From Luteimonas marina (GTDB lineage Bacteria; Pseudomonadota; Gammaproteobacteria; Xanthomonadales; Xanthomonadaceae): a stretch of 64,000 nucleotides of DNA. Made by a program: the position numbers and the translations under genes. Positions 26,829 to 39,359 of the stretch are shown here, one piece after another (the first letter of the stretch is position 1; every line of letters starts with the position of its first letter). The stretch covers positions 496,001 through 560,000 of the forward strand of contig NZ_VOHK01000001.1 in the NCBI RefSeq assembly GCF_007859325.1, in the 5' to 3' direction. Under the pieces are notes generated by a model. It was not told where the DNA came from and made no database searches. It saw only the letters and a program-made list of their open reading frames with translations.

Positions 26829-27953
26829 CTACGGGCGGCGGAAGGGCGATCTTGCGGCCAGCACGTCGGCGTAGCGCCGGATCGAGCGCGCTTCCTCGCC
26901 GCACCATTCGCGCAGCGCTTCGCCGAAGCGCGGGTCGGCGATCCAGTGCCGGCTGCGCACGAACGCCGGCAGGAAGCCGCGCGCGATCTTGTGCTCGCCC
27001 TGCGCGCCGGGCTCGAACACGCGCAGGCCTTCGCGCAGGCAGTAGTCGATGCCCTGGTAGTAGCAGGTCTCGAAGTGCAGCCCGGGCAGGACGGCGCCCG
27101 CGCCCCAGTAGCGGCCGTACAGCGTGTCGCCGCCGCGCAGGCACAGCGCACCGGCGACCGCCATGCCGCGGTGTTCGGCAAGGAACATCACGAGTTGGCC
27201 GGGCATCGCGTGGGCCAGGTGCCGGAGGAACGGCAGGGTCAGGGCCGGGGAGTTGCCGTACTCGGCGAAGGTCTGCAGGTAGAAGCGGTGCATGGTGGCG
27301 AGGTCGGCCTCGCCGGCATCGCCGCCGTGCACGGTGCGGAAGGTGACGCCGGCGCGCGCCACCTTCGCGCGTTCCTGGCGGATGTTCTTGCGGTGCTTGT
27401 GGTCCATCGCCGCGAGGTAGTCCTCGAACGTGGCCCAGCCGGCGTCGTTGCGCCAGTGGTACTGCACGTCGATGCGCGACAGCCAGTCGTCGCCGAAGTC
27501 CGCATCCTCGCCGGCGCCGTGGAAGTTGACATGCGCCGAGGACAGTCCGAGTCGTCGGGCCTCCGCGGCCAGCGCATCGGCGAGCCGGCCCCGCAGGGCT
27601 GCGGTGGGCGCGAGCAGCCGCGGCCCGGTCACGGGCGAGTAGGGCACCGCGCACAGCAGCTTGGGAAAGTAGTCGAGTCCATGCCGCGCATAGGCGTGCG
27701 CCCAGGCGTGGTCGAACACGAATTCGCCGTGGGAGTTGTGCTTCAGGTAGGCGGGTGCGGCAGCGACCGGCGCGTCGCCCTCCCACAGCGCGAGGTGGTG
27801 GGGCGTCCAGCCCCAGCTTTCGCGCAGGCAGTCGGTCTCCTCCATGCCGGAAAGGAAGGCATGCGACACGAACGGGTTGCTGCCGTCGTGCAGGGCATCC
27901 CAGCCTGCGGCGGGGATGTCCGCGAGTCGCCGATGGATGCGGACGTCTACCAT
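26829..27953 (-). CDS. FemAB/GNAT-like N-acyltransferase (PF04339-type)
   Basis: The 374-residue protein has the hallmarks of the COG3146 acyltransferase family: SHAFLSGMEETDCL near residue 30, a MDHKHRKNIRQER motif near 195, and a C-terminal half with FETCYYQGIDYCLREGLRVFEPGAQGEHKIARGF, split here only for description. These proteins have a GNAT-type fold related to FemAB peptidyl transferases; substrates are uncertain. It lies between aat and trxB where E. coli has the unrelated cydCD genes. Function beyond N-acyl transfer is not readable. Confidence 0.8.
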   Translation of the reverse strand: MVDVRIHRRLADIPAAGWDALHDGSNPFVSHAFLSGMEETDCLRESWGWTPHHLALWEGDAPVAAAPAYLKHNSHGEFVFDHAWAHAYARHGLDYFPKLLCAVPYSPVTGPRLLAPTAALRGRLADALAAEARRLGLSSAHVNFHGAGEDADFGDDWLSRIDVQYHWRNDAGWATFEDYLAAMDHKHRKNIRQERAKVARAGVTFRTVHGGDAGEADLATMHRFYLQTFAEYGNSPALTLPFLRHLAHAMPGQLVMFLAEHRGMAVAGALCLRGGDTLYGRYWGAGAVLPGLHFETCYYQGIDYCLREGLRVFEPGAQGEHKIARGFLPAFVRSRHWIADPRFGEALREWCGEEARSIRRYADVLAARSPFRRP

Positions 27954-27980
27954 GCTTTCGTCGTCCGGCCTCTTTCCGTC

Positions 27981-28078
27981 GTCATCCCGGCGAAAGCCGG
28001 GATCCATTTGCTGTTGGCGTGGTGGTCCGGAACATCAAGGGCGAAGTCAAAATGGATCCCGGCTTTCGCCGGGATGAC
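27981..28078. repeat. GTCATCCC-family inverted repeat
   Basis: Arms GTCATCCCGGCGAAAGCCGG and the matching reverse complement enclose about 58 bases including AAAATGGATCC. It lies just upstream of the FemAB-like gene and downstream of trxB. Confidence 0.9.
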
Positions 28079-28089
28079 GGACGGGAAGG

Positions 28090-30347
<2,258 letters not shown>

Positions 30348-30387
30348 CTTAAGATCAAGGTATTGGACCAATTTCCTAAGGCAGTGG

Positions 30388-32751
<2,364 letters not shown>

Positions 32752-32967
32752 CCGTCCCGTGAGCGCTTTCAGGCGCGACCCGGACACATGCACGCCACTT
32801 CTCCGCACGAAAGCGGTCGCACCCGAAGGCGCCCTGCAAGGCATCTCCGGCTGCGGACCGTCCGGCTGGCACGTCGGTTTCCGTTTAGATTCCGGCAGGG
32901 ATGGCAGGGGGCTTGTTCAGCTTCGTCTTTGCAGACTGGCCGCCATCCATCCACGAGGACGTGTCCG

Positions 32968-33594
32968 ATGATCCGCAGTTGCCGCTGGTTGCTTGTCGCT
33001 GTCGCCCTGCTGGCCGGTGTCGCCCATGCGGGCGCGCGCGACCGGCTCGACAGCTTCACGAAGGGGCTGCAGGGCCTGGACGGCCAGTTCACGCAGACGG
33101 TCTTCGACGACAACGGCCGCGTGCGCGAGTCGTCGAGCGGCCGCGTTGCGCTGTCCGCGCCGCGGCTGTTCCGCTGGGAGTACGTGAAGCCGTATCCGCA
33201 GTTGATCGTCGCCGACGGCAAGACCGTGTGGGTCTACGACCCGGACCTCGAACAGGTCAGCCGCCGCGCGCAGGGCACGGCCGAGCAGGACAGCCCGCTG
33301 GCCGCGCTGATCGATCCGGGCAAGCTCGACCGCGACTTCCTGGTCGAGGACGGCGGCAACGGCGACGGCCTGCAGTGGCTGCTGCTCAAGCCGAAGCAGG
33401 GCGGCGACGAGGCCGCGTTCCAGTCCGCGAAGCTCGGGCTCGACGGCAATGGCCTGGCGCGCATGGAGATCGTCGATGCGCTGGGCCAGCGCACGGAAAT
33501 CAGCTTCAGTGGCTGGAAGCGCAACCCGTCATTTGCCCGCGACACGTTCACGTATACCCCGCCGGCGGGCGTCGACGTGGTCGGCGAGGGCTGA
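32968..33594 (+). CDS. lolA: Outer-membrane lipoprotein carrier protein LolA
   Basis: LolA carries lipoproteins through the periplasm from LolCDE to LolB. The 208-residue protein has a signal peptide (MIRSCRWLLVAVALLAGVAHA) and the typical sequence GLDGQFTQTVFDDNG, then LFRWEYVKPYPQLIVADGKTVWVYDPDLEQV. ATG 32968 begins the signal peptide. It follows ftsK and precedes rarA as in E. coli. Confidence 0.96.
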   Translation: MIRSCRWLLVAVALLAGVAHAGARDRLDSFTKGLQGLDGQFTQTVFDDNGRVRESSSGRVALSAPRLFRWEYVKPYPQLIVADGKTVWVYDPDLEQVSRRAQGTAEQDSPLAALIDPGKLDRDFLVEDGGNGDGLQWLLLKPKQGGDEAAFQSAKLGLDGNGLARMEIVDALGQRTEISFSGWKRNPSFARDTFTYTPPAGVDVVGEG

Positions 33595-33642
33595 TCGGGC
33601 GTCTCCGGCGCCCGGTCAGAGCGGCGGAACAGGGGGAAGGGA

Positions 33643-34353
33643 ATGCAGGGACGTAACAGGCGTCGGACAACACGCGCGGGCACGGCCGCGGGACACGTCG
33701 TCGCGCTGTTTGCCGCGGCATGGCTCGTGGCGACGCCGGCATTGGCGCAATCTCCGCCTGCGGCCGCGCAGGCGGTGGACTCACCGACAGCCCATCGCCA
33801 GGCCAGCAGCGGCGACGAGGCGCTGGACAACGCGGTCGCCGCGGTCGTCGTCGCCGCGCTCGTGGAGCAGATGAACACGCCGTCGATCGAGGTCAACATC
33901 GACGCGTTCGACGTCGCCATTTCCAGCGTGCGCGACCGCAACGTCAGCGGGCAGGGACGCATGCGCGTCGGCGACGACGCCGACTGGATCGGCTTCCGCT
34001 ACAGCACCGTCTACGACACCACATTCAGCAGCGCCGGCTACCCGAGGATCACGATCGGCGGCGTCTCCGCCGGCGAGCGCGAGGTGCCCAACGATGCCAC
34101 CCTCGTGCGCCAGCTCGAGGACCGCGTCGCCACCGAGCTCGACCGGCAGTTCGGCAACCGCGCGGCCCGGCTGCAGCTGGACGAGATCACCACGGTCGAG
34201 GGCGGGAAGCGGCTGCTGCGGATCACGGCGCGCGGCATCGCCGACCTCGGGCTGCAGGGCAGCACGCCGGTGCGGATCGAGGCGCTGTACGACCAGGTTG
34301 CGGGGGGCTGGCAGCGGGTGAACTACGAGCTGGGGGCTGGTGCGCGGGACTGA
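33643..34353 (+). CDS. Exported protein of unknown function
   Basis: The 236-residue protein has a twin-arginine-like basic start and a hydrophobic signal (VVALFAAAWLVATPALA-QS). The mature region contains DFA-type repeats of no known family, with strands such as RMRVGDDADWIGFRYSTVYD and KRLLRITARGIADL. It lies between lolA and rarA, an insertion relative to E. coli. It may belong to a lineage-specific envelope family; no function is assigned. Confidence 0.7.
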   Translation: MQGRNRRRTTRAGTAAGHVVALFAAAWLVATPALAQSPPAAAQAVDSPTAHRQASSGDEALDNAVAAVVVAALVEQMNTPSIEVNIDAFDVAISSVRDRNVSGQGRMRVGDDADWIGFRYSTVYDTTFSSAGYPRITIGGVSAGEREVPNDATLVRQLEDRVATELDRQFGNRAARLQLDEITTVEGGKRLLRITARGIADLGLQGSTPVRIEALYDQVAGGWQRVNYELGAGARD

Positions 34354-34442
34354 CGAAGGGGGCCCGCGATTTTCCGGGAAGCTCCCGAAGCCCGGACCAC
34401 TCCGGCACCGGCCTGGCGCTTCGCGCGACGCGGAATCAGGCC

Positions 34443-34517
34443 GTCATCCCCGCGAAAGCGGGGATTCAGTGTCTTTGCATGAAAGTCAAAATGGATCCCC
34501 GCTTTCGCGGGGATGAC
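34443..34517. repeat. GTCATCCC-family inverted repeat
   Basis: Arms GTCATCCCCGCGAAAGCGGG and its complement, centre with CAAAATGGATCC, located between the exported-protein gene and rarA. Confidence 0.9.
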
Positions 34518-34649
34518 GATTCGACGGCCAGGGAGCATGCAGCCTTGGCGTCTGCGTCGCGGGATCTGCGCCATGGATTCGCGCCGCGTGCGACGCCGTC
34601 TTGGTATCGTGACGCCCGGATTCCCCCCGTTCCGCATCCCCGAACCCTC

Positions 34650-36035
34650 GTGCCCCGCGCCAAGTCCAGCGCCCTTCCCGATGACCACGGCGACCTGCTG
34701 ACGGTCGACCGTACCGCCCTGCGCCCGCTCGCCGAGCGCATGCGCCCGCGCACGCTCGAGGAGATGGTCGGCCAGCGCCGGCTGGTGTCGCCGGATTCGG
34801 CGCTGCGCCAGTCGATCGAGGCCGGCAGCGTGCATTCGATGGTGCTGTGGGGGCCGCCCGGCTGCGGCAAGACCACGCTGGCGCTGCTGCTGGCCAAGTA
34901 CGCCGACGCCGAGTTCCGCTCGGTGTCGGCGGTGCTCGCCGGCCTGCCGGAGGTGCGCCAGGTGCTGGCCGAGGCCGGGCACCGCTTCGCCGAGGGACGG
35001 CGCACGGTACTGTTCGTCGACGAGGTGCACCGCTTCAACAAGGCGCAGCAGGACGCGTTCCTGCCGCACATCGAGCGCGGCACGATCGTCTTCGTCGGCG
35101 CGACCACCGAGAACCCCTCGTTCGAGCTGAACTCGGCGCTGCTCTCGCGCTGCCGCGTGCACGTGATGGAGGCGGTCTCGGCCGACGACATCGAGGCCGC
35201 GCTGCGGCACGCGCTGGAGGACGGGGAGCGCGGCCTCGGCGGGCGCGGCCTGCAGGTCGACGACGCGCAGCTGCACCTGATCGCGGTCGCGGCCGACGGC
35301 GACGTGCGCCGCGGGCTGACCCTGCTGGAGATCGCCGCGGAGCTGTCGGGCGAGGGCGGCAGCATCACCGGCGAAATCCTCGAACAGGTGCTGGCCGACC
35401 GCACCCGCCGCTTCGACAAGGGCGGCGAGCAGTTCTACGACCAGATCTCGGCGCTGCACAAGTCTGTGCGCAGTTCGAACCCGGATGCGGCGCTGTACTG
35501 GCTCGCCCGCATGCTCGACGGCGGCTGCGACCCGATCTACCTCGCGCGGCGGATGACGCGGATGGCGGTCGAGGACGTGGGCCTGGCCGATCCGCGCGCG
35601 CTGCAGATGGCGGTCGACGCCTGGGACACCTACGACCGCCTCGGCAGCCCCGAGGGGGAACTCGCGCTCGCCCAACTGGTGATCTACCTCGCCAGCACCG
35701 CCAAGTCGAACGCCGCGTACAAGGCCTTCGGCGCCGCGAAACGCGACGTCGCCGAATACGGCACGCAGGAAGTGCCGATGCACCTGCGCAACGCACCGAC
35801 GAAGCTGATGAAGGAGCTCGGCTACTCGAAGGGCTACCAGTACGACCACGACAGCGAGGGCGGGGTGGCGCTGGAGCAGACCGGGTTTCCCGACGCGATG
35901 GGCGAGCGCGTCTACTACCATCCCGTCGAGCGCGGGATGGAGCTCAGGCTCAAGGAGAAGCTCGACGGGCTGCGGAAGGCGCGCGCGGGCGTGCGGCGCA
36001 AGCCGGCGCGCGGGGAAGGGCGCGACGAAGGTTAG
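34650..36035 (+). CDS. rarA: Replication-associated recombination protein RarA (AAA+ ATPase)
   Basis: RarA (MgsA) is a clamp-loader-like ATPase acting at stalled replication forks. The product of about 461 residues shows Walker A WGPPGCGKTTLALLL, Walker B LFVDEVHRFNKAQQD, the sensor GATTENPSFELNSALLSRC and the C-terminal MgsA domain with PMHLRNAPTKLMKELGYSKG. No ATG lies before the domain, so GTG at 34650 is the likely start. Position after lolA agrees with E. coli synteny. Confidence 0.94.
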   Translation: MPRAKSSALPDDHGDLLTVDRTALRPLAERMRPRTLEEMVGQRRLVSPDSALRQSIEAGSVHSMVLWGPPGCGKTTLALLLAKYADAEFRSVSAVLAGLPEVRQVLAEAGHRFAEGRRTVLFVDEVHRFNKAQQDAFLPHIERGTIVFVGATTENPSFELNSALLSRCRVHVMEAVSADDIEAALRHALEDGERGLGGRGLQVDDAQLHLIAVAADGDVRRGLTLLEIAAELSGEGGSITGEILEQVLADRTRRFDKGGEQFYDQISALHKSVRSSNPDAALYWLARMLDGGCDPIYLARRMTRMAVEDVGLADPRALQMAVDAWDTYDRLGSPEGELALAQLVIYLASTAKSNAAYKAFGAAKRDVAEYGTQEVPMHLRNAPTKLMKELGYSKGYQYDHDSEGGVALEQTGFPDAMGERVYYHPVERGMELRLKEKLDGLRKARAGVRRKPARGEGRDEG

Positions 36036-36042
36036 GAAACCT

Positions 36043-36149
36043 CTGAACAAGTCGTCATTCCGGCGAAAGCCGGAATCCGGTTTTCCGGCAAGTTGCCGAA
36101 AAAGCTGGATCCAAGCTTTCGCCGGGATGACGACCCAAGACTTGTTCAG
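36043..36149. repeat. Nested inverted repeat
   Basis: An outer pair CTGAACAAGTC (36043-36053) and GACTTGTTCAG (36139-36149) encloses the usual GTCATTCCGGCGAAAGC core ending in GGGATGAC. The outer arms are unique to this copy in the window and could mark a larger mobile unit. Confidence 0.85.
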
Positions 36150-36253
36150 ACCTTCCTTGGCACATTTCCGGTGCAGGTGGCTCGCGATGCAGGGACCGCA
36201 GCCGTCATCCGGGGTCTGTCGAGATGTTCATCCGGTGCTTTTGCAGACGGTTC

Positions 36254-36270
36254 ACGTTACTAACGTGATA
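36254..36270 (+). promoter_or_regulatory. Palindrome upstream of higBA (operator candidate)
   Basis: TCACGTTA-C-TAACGTGA is a perfect 17-base palindrome 15 bases before the higB start, with the -10-like TACGAT directly after it. This is where the HigA antitoxin would be expected to bind and repress its operon. Confidence 0.65.
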
Positions 36271-36285
36271 CGATAGCATCATCGC

Positions 36286-36570
36286 ATGGCGATCAAGTCA
36301 TTCCGCGACAAGGCGACGGCGGCCCTGTTCCTGGGCCTGCCGGTGAAGGGACTCCCCGTGGACCTGCGCAAGCGGGCGCGGGCGAAGCTGGCGATCCTGA
36401 ACCGCGCCGGCGCGCTGGATGACCTGCGCGTCCCGCCGGGCAACCGGCTGGAGGCGCTGAAACGCGATCGCGCCGGGCAACACAGCATCCGCGTCAACGA
36501 CCAGTTCCGCATCTGTTTCACGTGGACCGGTAGCGACGCGGAGAACGTGGAGTTCGTCGATTACCACTGA
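36286..36570 (+). CDS. higB: HigB-type toxin (RelE/ParE superfamily)
   Basis: The 94-residue protein has the HigB pattern: start MAIKSFRDKATAALF, middle LRKRARAKLAILNRAGALDDLRVPP in two adjacent helices, and the C-terminal core GQHSIRVNDQFRICFTW. HigB toxins cut mRNA on translating ribosomes. The toxin precedes the antitoxin, the characteristic inverted order of hig operons, with only 4-10 bases between. Confidence 0.9.
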   Translation: MAIKSFRDKATAALFLGLPVKGLPVDLRKRARAKLAILNRAGALDDLRVPPGNRLEALKRDRAGQHSIRVNDQFRICFTWTGSDAENVEFVDYH

Positions 36571-36580
36571 GGACATGGCC

Positions 36581-36946
36581 ATGACCATTCGAACCGAAGA
36601 CCTCGCGAAGCTGGATTTCTCGGACGTGCTGGAGGCGCGGGCCCGGCGCGTGTCCATGCCACATCCGGGCGAGATCCTGCAGGACGAGTTCCTCGAGCCG
36701 ATGGGAATCACCATGTACCGCCTGGCGAAGGAGATCGGCGTCCCGCAGCGTCGCATTGGCGAGATCGTCTCCGGCAAGCGCGCTGTGACGGCCGACACCG
36801 GCCTGCGCCTGTCCCGCTTCTTCGGCATGACCGAAGGCTTCTGGATCGGCCTGCAGGCCGACTACGACGCCGCCCAGGCCAAGGCCCAGCTCGGGAAGGT
36901 ATTGCGGGAGATCAAGCCCTGGCAGAGCCGGCAGGCGACTGCCTGA
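36581..36946 (+). CDS. higA: HigA-type antitoxin, XRE-family helix-turn-helix
   Basis: The protein of about 121 residues has a central HTH (PHPGEILQDEFLEPMGITMY then RLAKEIGVPQRRIGEIVSGK) followed by the AVTADTGLRLSRFFGM segment typical of HigA/VapI antitoxins. It neutralises HigB and represses the operon. ATG 36581 or the in-frame ATG 36575 may start it; both keep an intact domain. Confidence 0.9.
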   Translation: MTIRTEDLAKLDFSDVLEARARRVSMPHPGEILQDEFLEPMGITMYRLAKEIGVPQRRIGEIVSGKRAVTADTGLRLSRFFGMTEGFWIGLQADYDAAQAKAQLGKVLREIKPWQSRQATA

Positions 36947-37050
36947 TCGAACACCGCGTCCGTCACGAAGGAGGCGGTAGCCACGGCCATTGTGGTGGAC
37001 CGGCCAGCCCCAGCATCGGAAAGCCGGTTGGCCTGTGGCGGGCGCACACG

Positions 37051-37078
37051 AAAACGCCCCGCTTTCGCAGGGCGCTTT
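37051..37078 (-). terminator. Terminator after tRNA-Val
   Basis: On the minus strand GCCCTGC-GAAA-GCGGGGC forms a hairpin followed by GTTTTC, about 55 bases past the tRNA 3' end. It also faces the higBA operon from the other side and could serve both. Confidence 0.6.
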
Positions 37079-37131
37079 GCCGTACTTTTGCCGTACTCGC
37101 CCGGTGGCTTCGGGCCAAGTGATTGATTGCA

Positions 37132-37206
37132 TGGTGGGCGGTGCAGGGTTCGAACCTGCGACCCTCGCCGTGTGAAGGCGATGCTCTACCGCTGAGCTAA
37201 CCGCCC
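37132..37206 (-). tRNA. tRNA-Val (anticodon CAC)
   Basis: The 75-nt cloverleaf folds fully: acceptor GGGCGGT/ACCGCCC, D arm GCTC/GAGC, anticodon stem TCGCC/GGCGA with loop TTCACAC, T arm GCAGG-TTCGAAC-CCTGC, and an encoded CCA. Anticodon CAC reads the valine codon GTG. A TAGAAT -10-like box lies about 85 bases upstream on the minus strand at 37291-37296. Confidence 0.97.
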
Positions 37207-37396
37207 GATATTCGTGCTGCCGGGAGTCGGCGAGCCCAGCCATGGGGCCTCACGGTGTTGCGTGGGCGGTGGCGGGTGAAACGGGATGCGAATTCTACGG
37301 GGCGGGGCGGGGGTGGGGCAAGTCCGGGCTGTTCGGATGCGCCGGATTGGCCTTCGTCCGGGCTCCGGACGGCCCGCCCCGTGGGCGAAGGGCAAC

Positions 37397-37430
37397 GTCA
37401 AAATGGATCCCGGCGTTCGCCGGGATGACG
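37397..37430. repeat. Half copy of the GTCATCCC repeat
   Basis: Only the right half is present (CAAAATGGATCCCGGCG then TTCGCCGGGATGAC). It lies just downstream of the TPR gene and is the single solo arm seen in the window. Confidence 0.75.
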
Positions 37431-37441
37431 GCGGTTTTCGG

Positions 37442-38293
37442 TTACTCCAGTTGCTCGCGGGCGTATTCGGCGTCCAGCGCCTCCATGGCGTCTGCCGGCT
37501 TGAGTTTCGCGGCCTTCTCGTAGGCCGCGGCGGCGGCGTCCTCCTTCTTGTCGCCGTGCAGCAGCATCAGCACGTTGCCGTACTCGATTTGGGCGATGGG
37601 GGAGTCCGGGGTCAGCTTCAGCGCGGTCTTGATGTGGGATTCGGCGTCGGCCGCCTTGGCGCCGTAGGTCAGGCCGCCGATCATGGCGCCGATCTTGCCG
37701 ATGATCTCGGCGTGGTACAGGGCCAGGGCGGTATGCGCCTCGGCGTGCCTGGGGGCAAGTTCCAGTGCTGCGTCGAGCGCGTCGCGGACCTTGCCGGCGA
37801 TGCCCTGCTTCAGCGCCTTGGCGATGCTGATGCCCTGGCTGTAGCGGCCCAGGGCGAAGGCGAGTCGGTAGTGGCTGTTGGCCTCGTCGGGCAGCGCCTT
37901 GACCGCGGCCTCGGCCAGCTTGGCGGCCTGCTCGTAGCGCTTGAGCTTCTCGGCCTCGCCGTCGACGAGGTAGGTGGCGTGGATGCCGATCGCCTTCACC
38001 GCCACCGAGGCGCCGACCGGGCCGAGCGCTTCGCCGGCGTCGAAGGCGGCCTTGAAGTCGCCGCGGTGGAAGGCGCGCCAGGCGTCCTGCAGCTGCGAGG
38101 CCAGGGCCTCGGCATCCACGCCCTTGGGGGCCGCCTTGCCGGCGGCCTTGAGCAGGGCGGTGGCGCGATTGGCGTCGGGGAAGGGCTCGGCGTCGCCGGC
38201 ATGCAGCCGCGGCCAGGCCTTCTTCAGGGCGTCGCCGGCATGGGCATAGGGTTTGGCGTCGAGGGGAAACGCGCTCCAGGCGGTCTTGGCCAT
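37442..38293 (-). CDS. TPR-repeat protein of unknown function
   Basis: The 283-residue cytoplasmic protein is almost wholly helical with tetratricopeptide-like units: EANSHYRLAFALGRYSQGIS, HAEAHTALALYHAEIIGKIG, and SPIAQIEYGNVLMLLHGD, ending with AAYEKAAKLKPADAMEALDAE. Such proteins are scaffolds. It heads toward the tetR-acyl-CoA binding gene group on the same strand, with 16 bases to the TetR gene, so it is probably their operon partner. Confidence 0.78.
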   Translation of the reverse strand: MAKTAWSAFPLDAKPYAHAGDALKKAWPRLHAGDAEPFPDANRATALLKAAGKAAPKGVDAEALASQLQDAWRAFHRGDFKAAFDAGEALGPVGASVAVKAIGIHATYLVDGEAEKLKRYEQAAKLAEAAVKALPDEANSHYRLAFALGRYSQGISIAKALKQGIAGKVRDALDAALELAPRHAEAHTALALYHAEIIGKIGAMIGGLTYGAKAADAESHIKTALKLTPDSPIAQIEYGNVLMLLHGDKKEDAAAAAYEKAAKLKPADAMEALDAEYAREQLE

Positions 38294-38309
38294 GTCGGCT
38301 CCGTGTGGT

Positions 38310-38936
38310 TCAGTCGGTGTAGGCGCGGGTCAGACGGTTGAGGTGCACGCGCTCGGCGTCGCGCAGGAAGGGGGAGAGCAGCATCATCACCTGCACGATG
38401 CCGTCGCGGATCGCCTTCTGCTCGTCCCGGTCGCCGCGGATCGCGGCGTAGTTGAGCCAGAACGTGGCCAGCACCAGCAGGTTGGTGGCGGCGGCGTCGA
38501 TTTCGGCCGGCGCGGCGCGGATCACGTCCGCCTGCGACAGCCCCCGCATCACCGCGTGGGCGCGGTCGTCGGCGCGCTTGAGGATGCGCGCGAAGCGGAT
38601 GCGCAGGCGCCGGTTGCGGCTGAGGATCTCGAGCAGGTCGCGGTAGAGGAAGCGGTAGTCCCAGATGCACTCGAACACCAGGTGCAGCTGCAGCCAGATG
38701 TCCTCCAGCCCCGGCAGGCGGCCGTCGGGCGGGGCGAGCGCCTCGTCCATGCGCGCCTCGTAGCGCGTGAACAGCTGCTCGATGATGTCGTCCTTGTTGC
38801 GGAAGTGGTAGTACAGGTTGCCCGGGCTGATCTCCAGCTCGTCGGCGATGTGGTTGGTGGTGACGGTGGGCTCGCCCTGCGCATTGAACATGGCGAGCGA
38901 GCAGTCGAGGATGCGCTGGCGCGTGTCCCGGGCCAT
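38310..38936 (-). CDS. TetR-family transcriptional regulator
   Basis: The 208-residue protein has the TetR helix-turn-helix (RQRILDCSLAMFNAQGEPTV, then HIADELEISPGNLYYHFRNK) in residues 6-50 and a ligand domain beyond. Adjacent genes code for an acyl-CoA-binding protein and, divergently, a fatty acyl-CoA reductase, so a long-chain acyl-CoA is a plausible effector by inference. It lies 17 bases downstream of the acyl-CoA-binding gene. Confidence 0.9.
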   Translation of the reverse strand: MARDTRQRILDCSLAMFNAQGEPTVTTNHIADELEISPGNLYYHFRNKDDIIEQLFTRYEARMDEALAPPDGRLPGLEDIWLQLHLVFECIWDYRFLYRDLLEILSRNRRLRIRFARILKRADDRAHAVMRGLSQADVIRAAPAEIDAAATNLLVLATFWLNYAAIRGDRDEQKAIRDGIVQVMMLLSPFLRDAERVHLNRLTRAYTD

Positions 38937-38953
38937 CGTGGCGACCGCGCGGA

Positions 38954-39211
38954 TCAGCCCTTGAGCTTGGCGACCAGGTCGATGTATTGCTGCTGCGCAA
39001 CATCCTGCGCGGTGCCCTTGAGCTTGCTCCAGGCCTCGTACTTCGCCGTGCCCACGAAGTCGAAGAAGCCCGGTTTCTCGCCCTTGACGTCGCCTTCCGC
39101 GCCCTGCTTGTAGAGCGCGTAGAGGCGCAGCAGGGTGTCGTTGTCCGGGCGCTCTTTCAGGGACTGCACGTCCTTGGCGGCCTGTTCGAAGGTCAGCTTG
39201 GATTTGGCCAT
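38954..39211 (-). CDS. Acyl-CoA-binding protein
   Basis: The 85-residue protein has the ACBP signature: LTFEQAAKDVQSLKERPDND, LYALYKQGAEGDVKGEKPGF, FVGTAKYEAWSKLKGT. ACBPs bind long-chain acyl-CoA and buffer its pool; they are universal in eukaryotes but patchy in bacteria. It is divergent from the fatty acyl-CoA reductase gene starting 149 bases away, suggesting it presents acyl-CoA to that enzyme. Confidence 0.95.
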   Translation of the reverse strand: MAKSKLTFEQAAKDVQSLKERPDNDTLLRLYALYKQGAEGDVKGEKPGFFDFVGTAKYEAWSKLKGTAQDVAQQQYIDLVAKLKG

Positions 39212-39359
39212 GTCGCCCCTCCCGGTGGTCGGGCGCCATGACACCACGCGCCCATGGAGCGGTCAATACGCCGACGGATTGTCCTGCCGCGCGCGCTCTG
39301 GCAACGTAGCGCACGGGAGGGCGCCGGGCGCGCCGACGATCCAACACGGAGCGAAGGAC

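Noticed and set aside
36990..37175. Small plus-strand frame across the tRNA
   Set aside because: Its end is the translation of the antisense strand of tRNA-Val, a common false gene.
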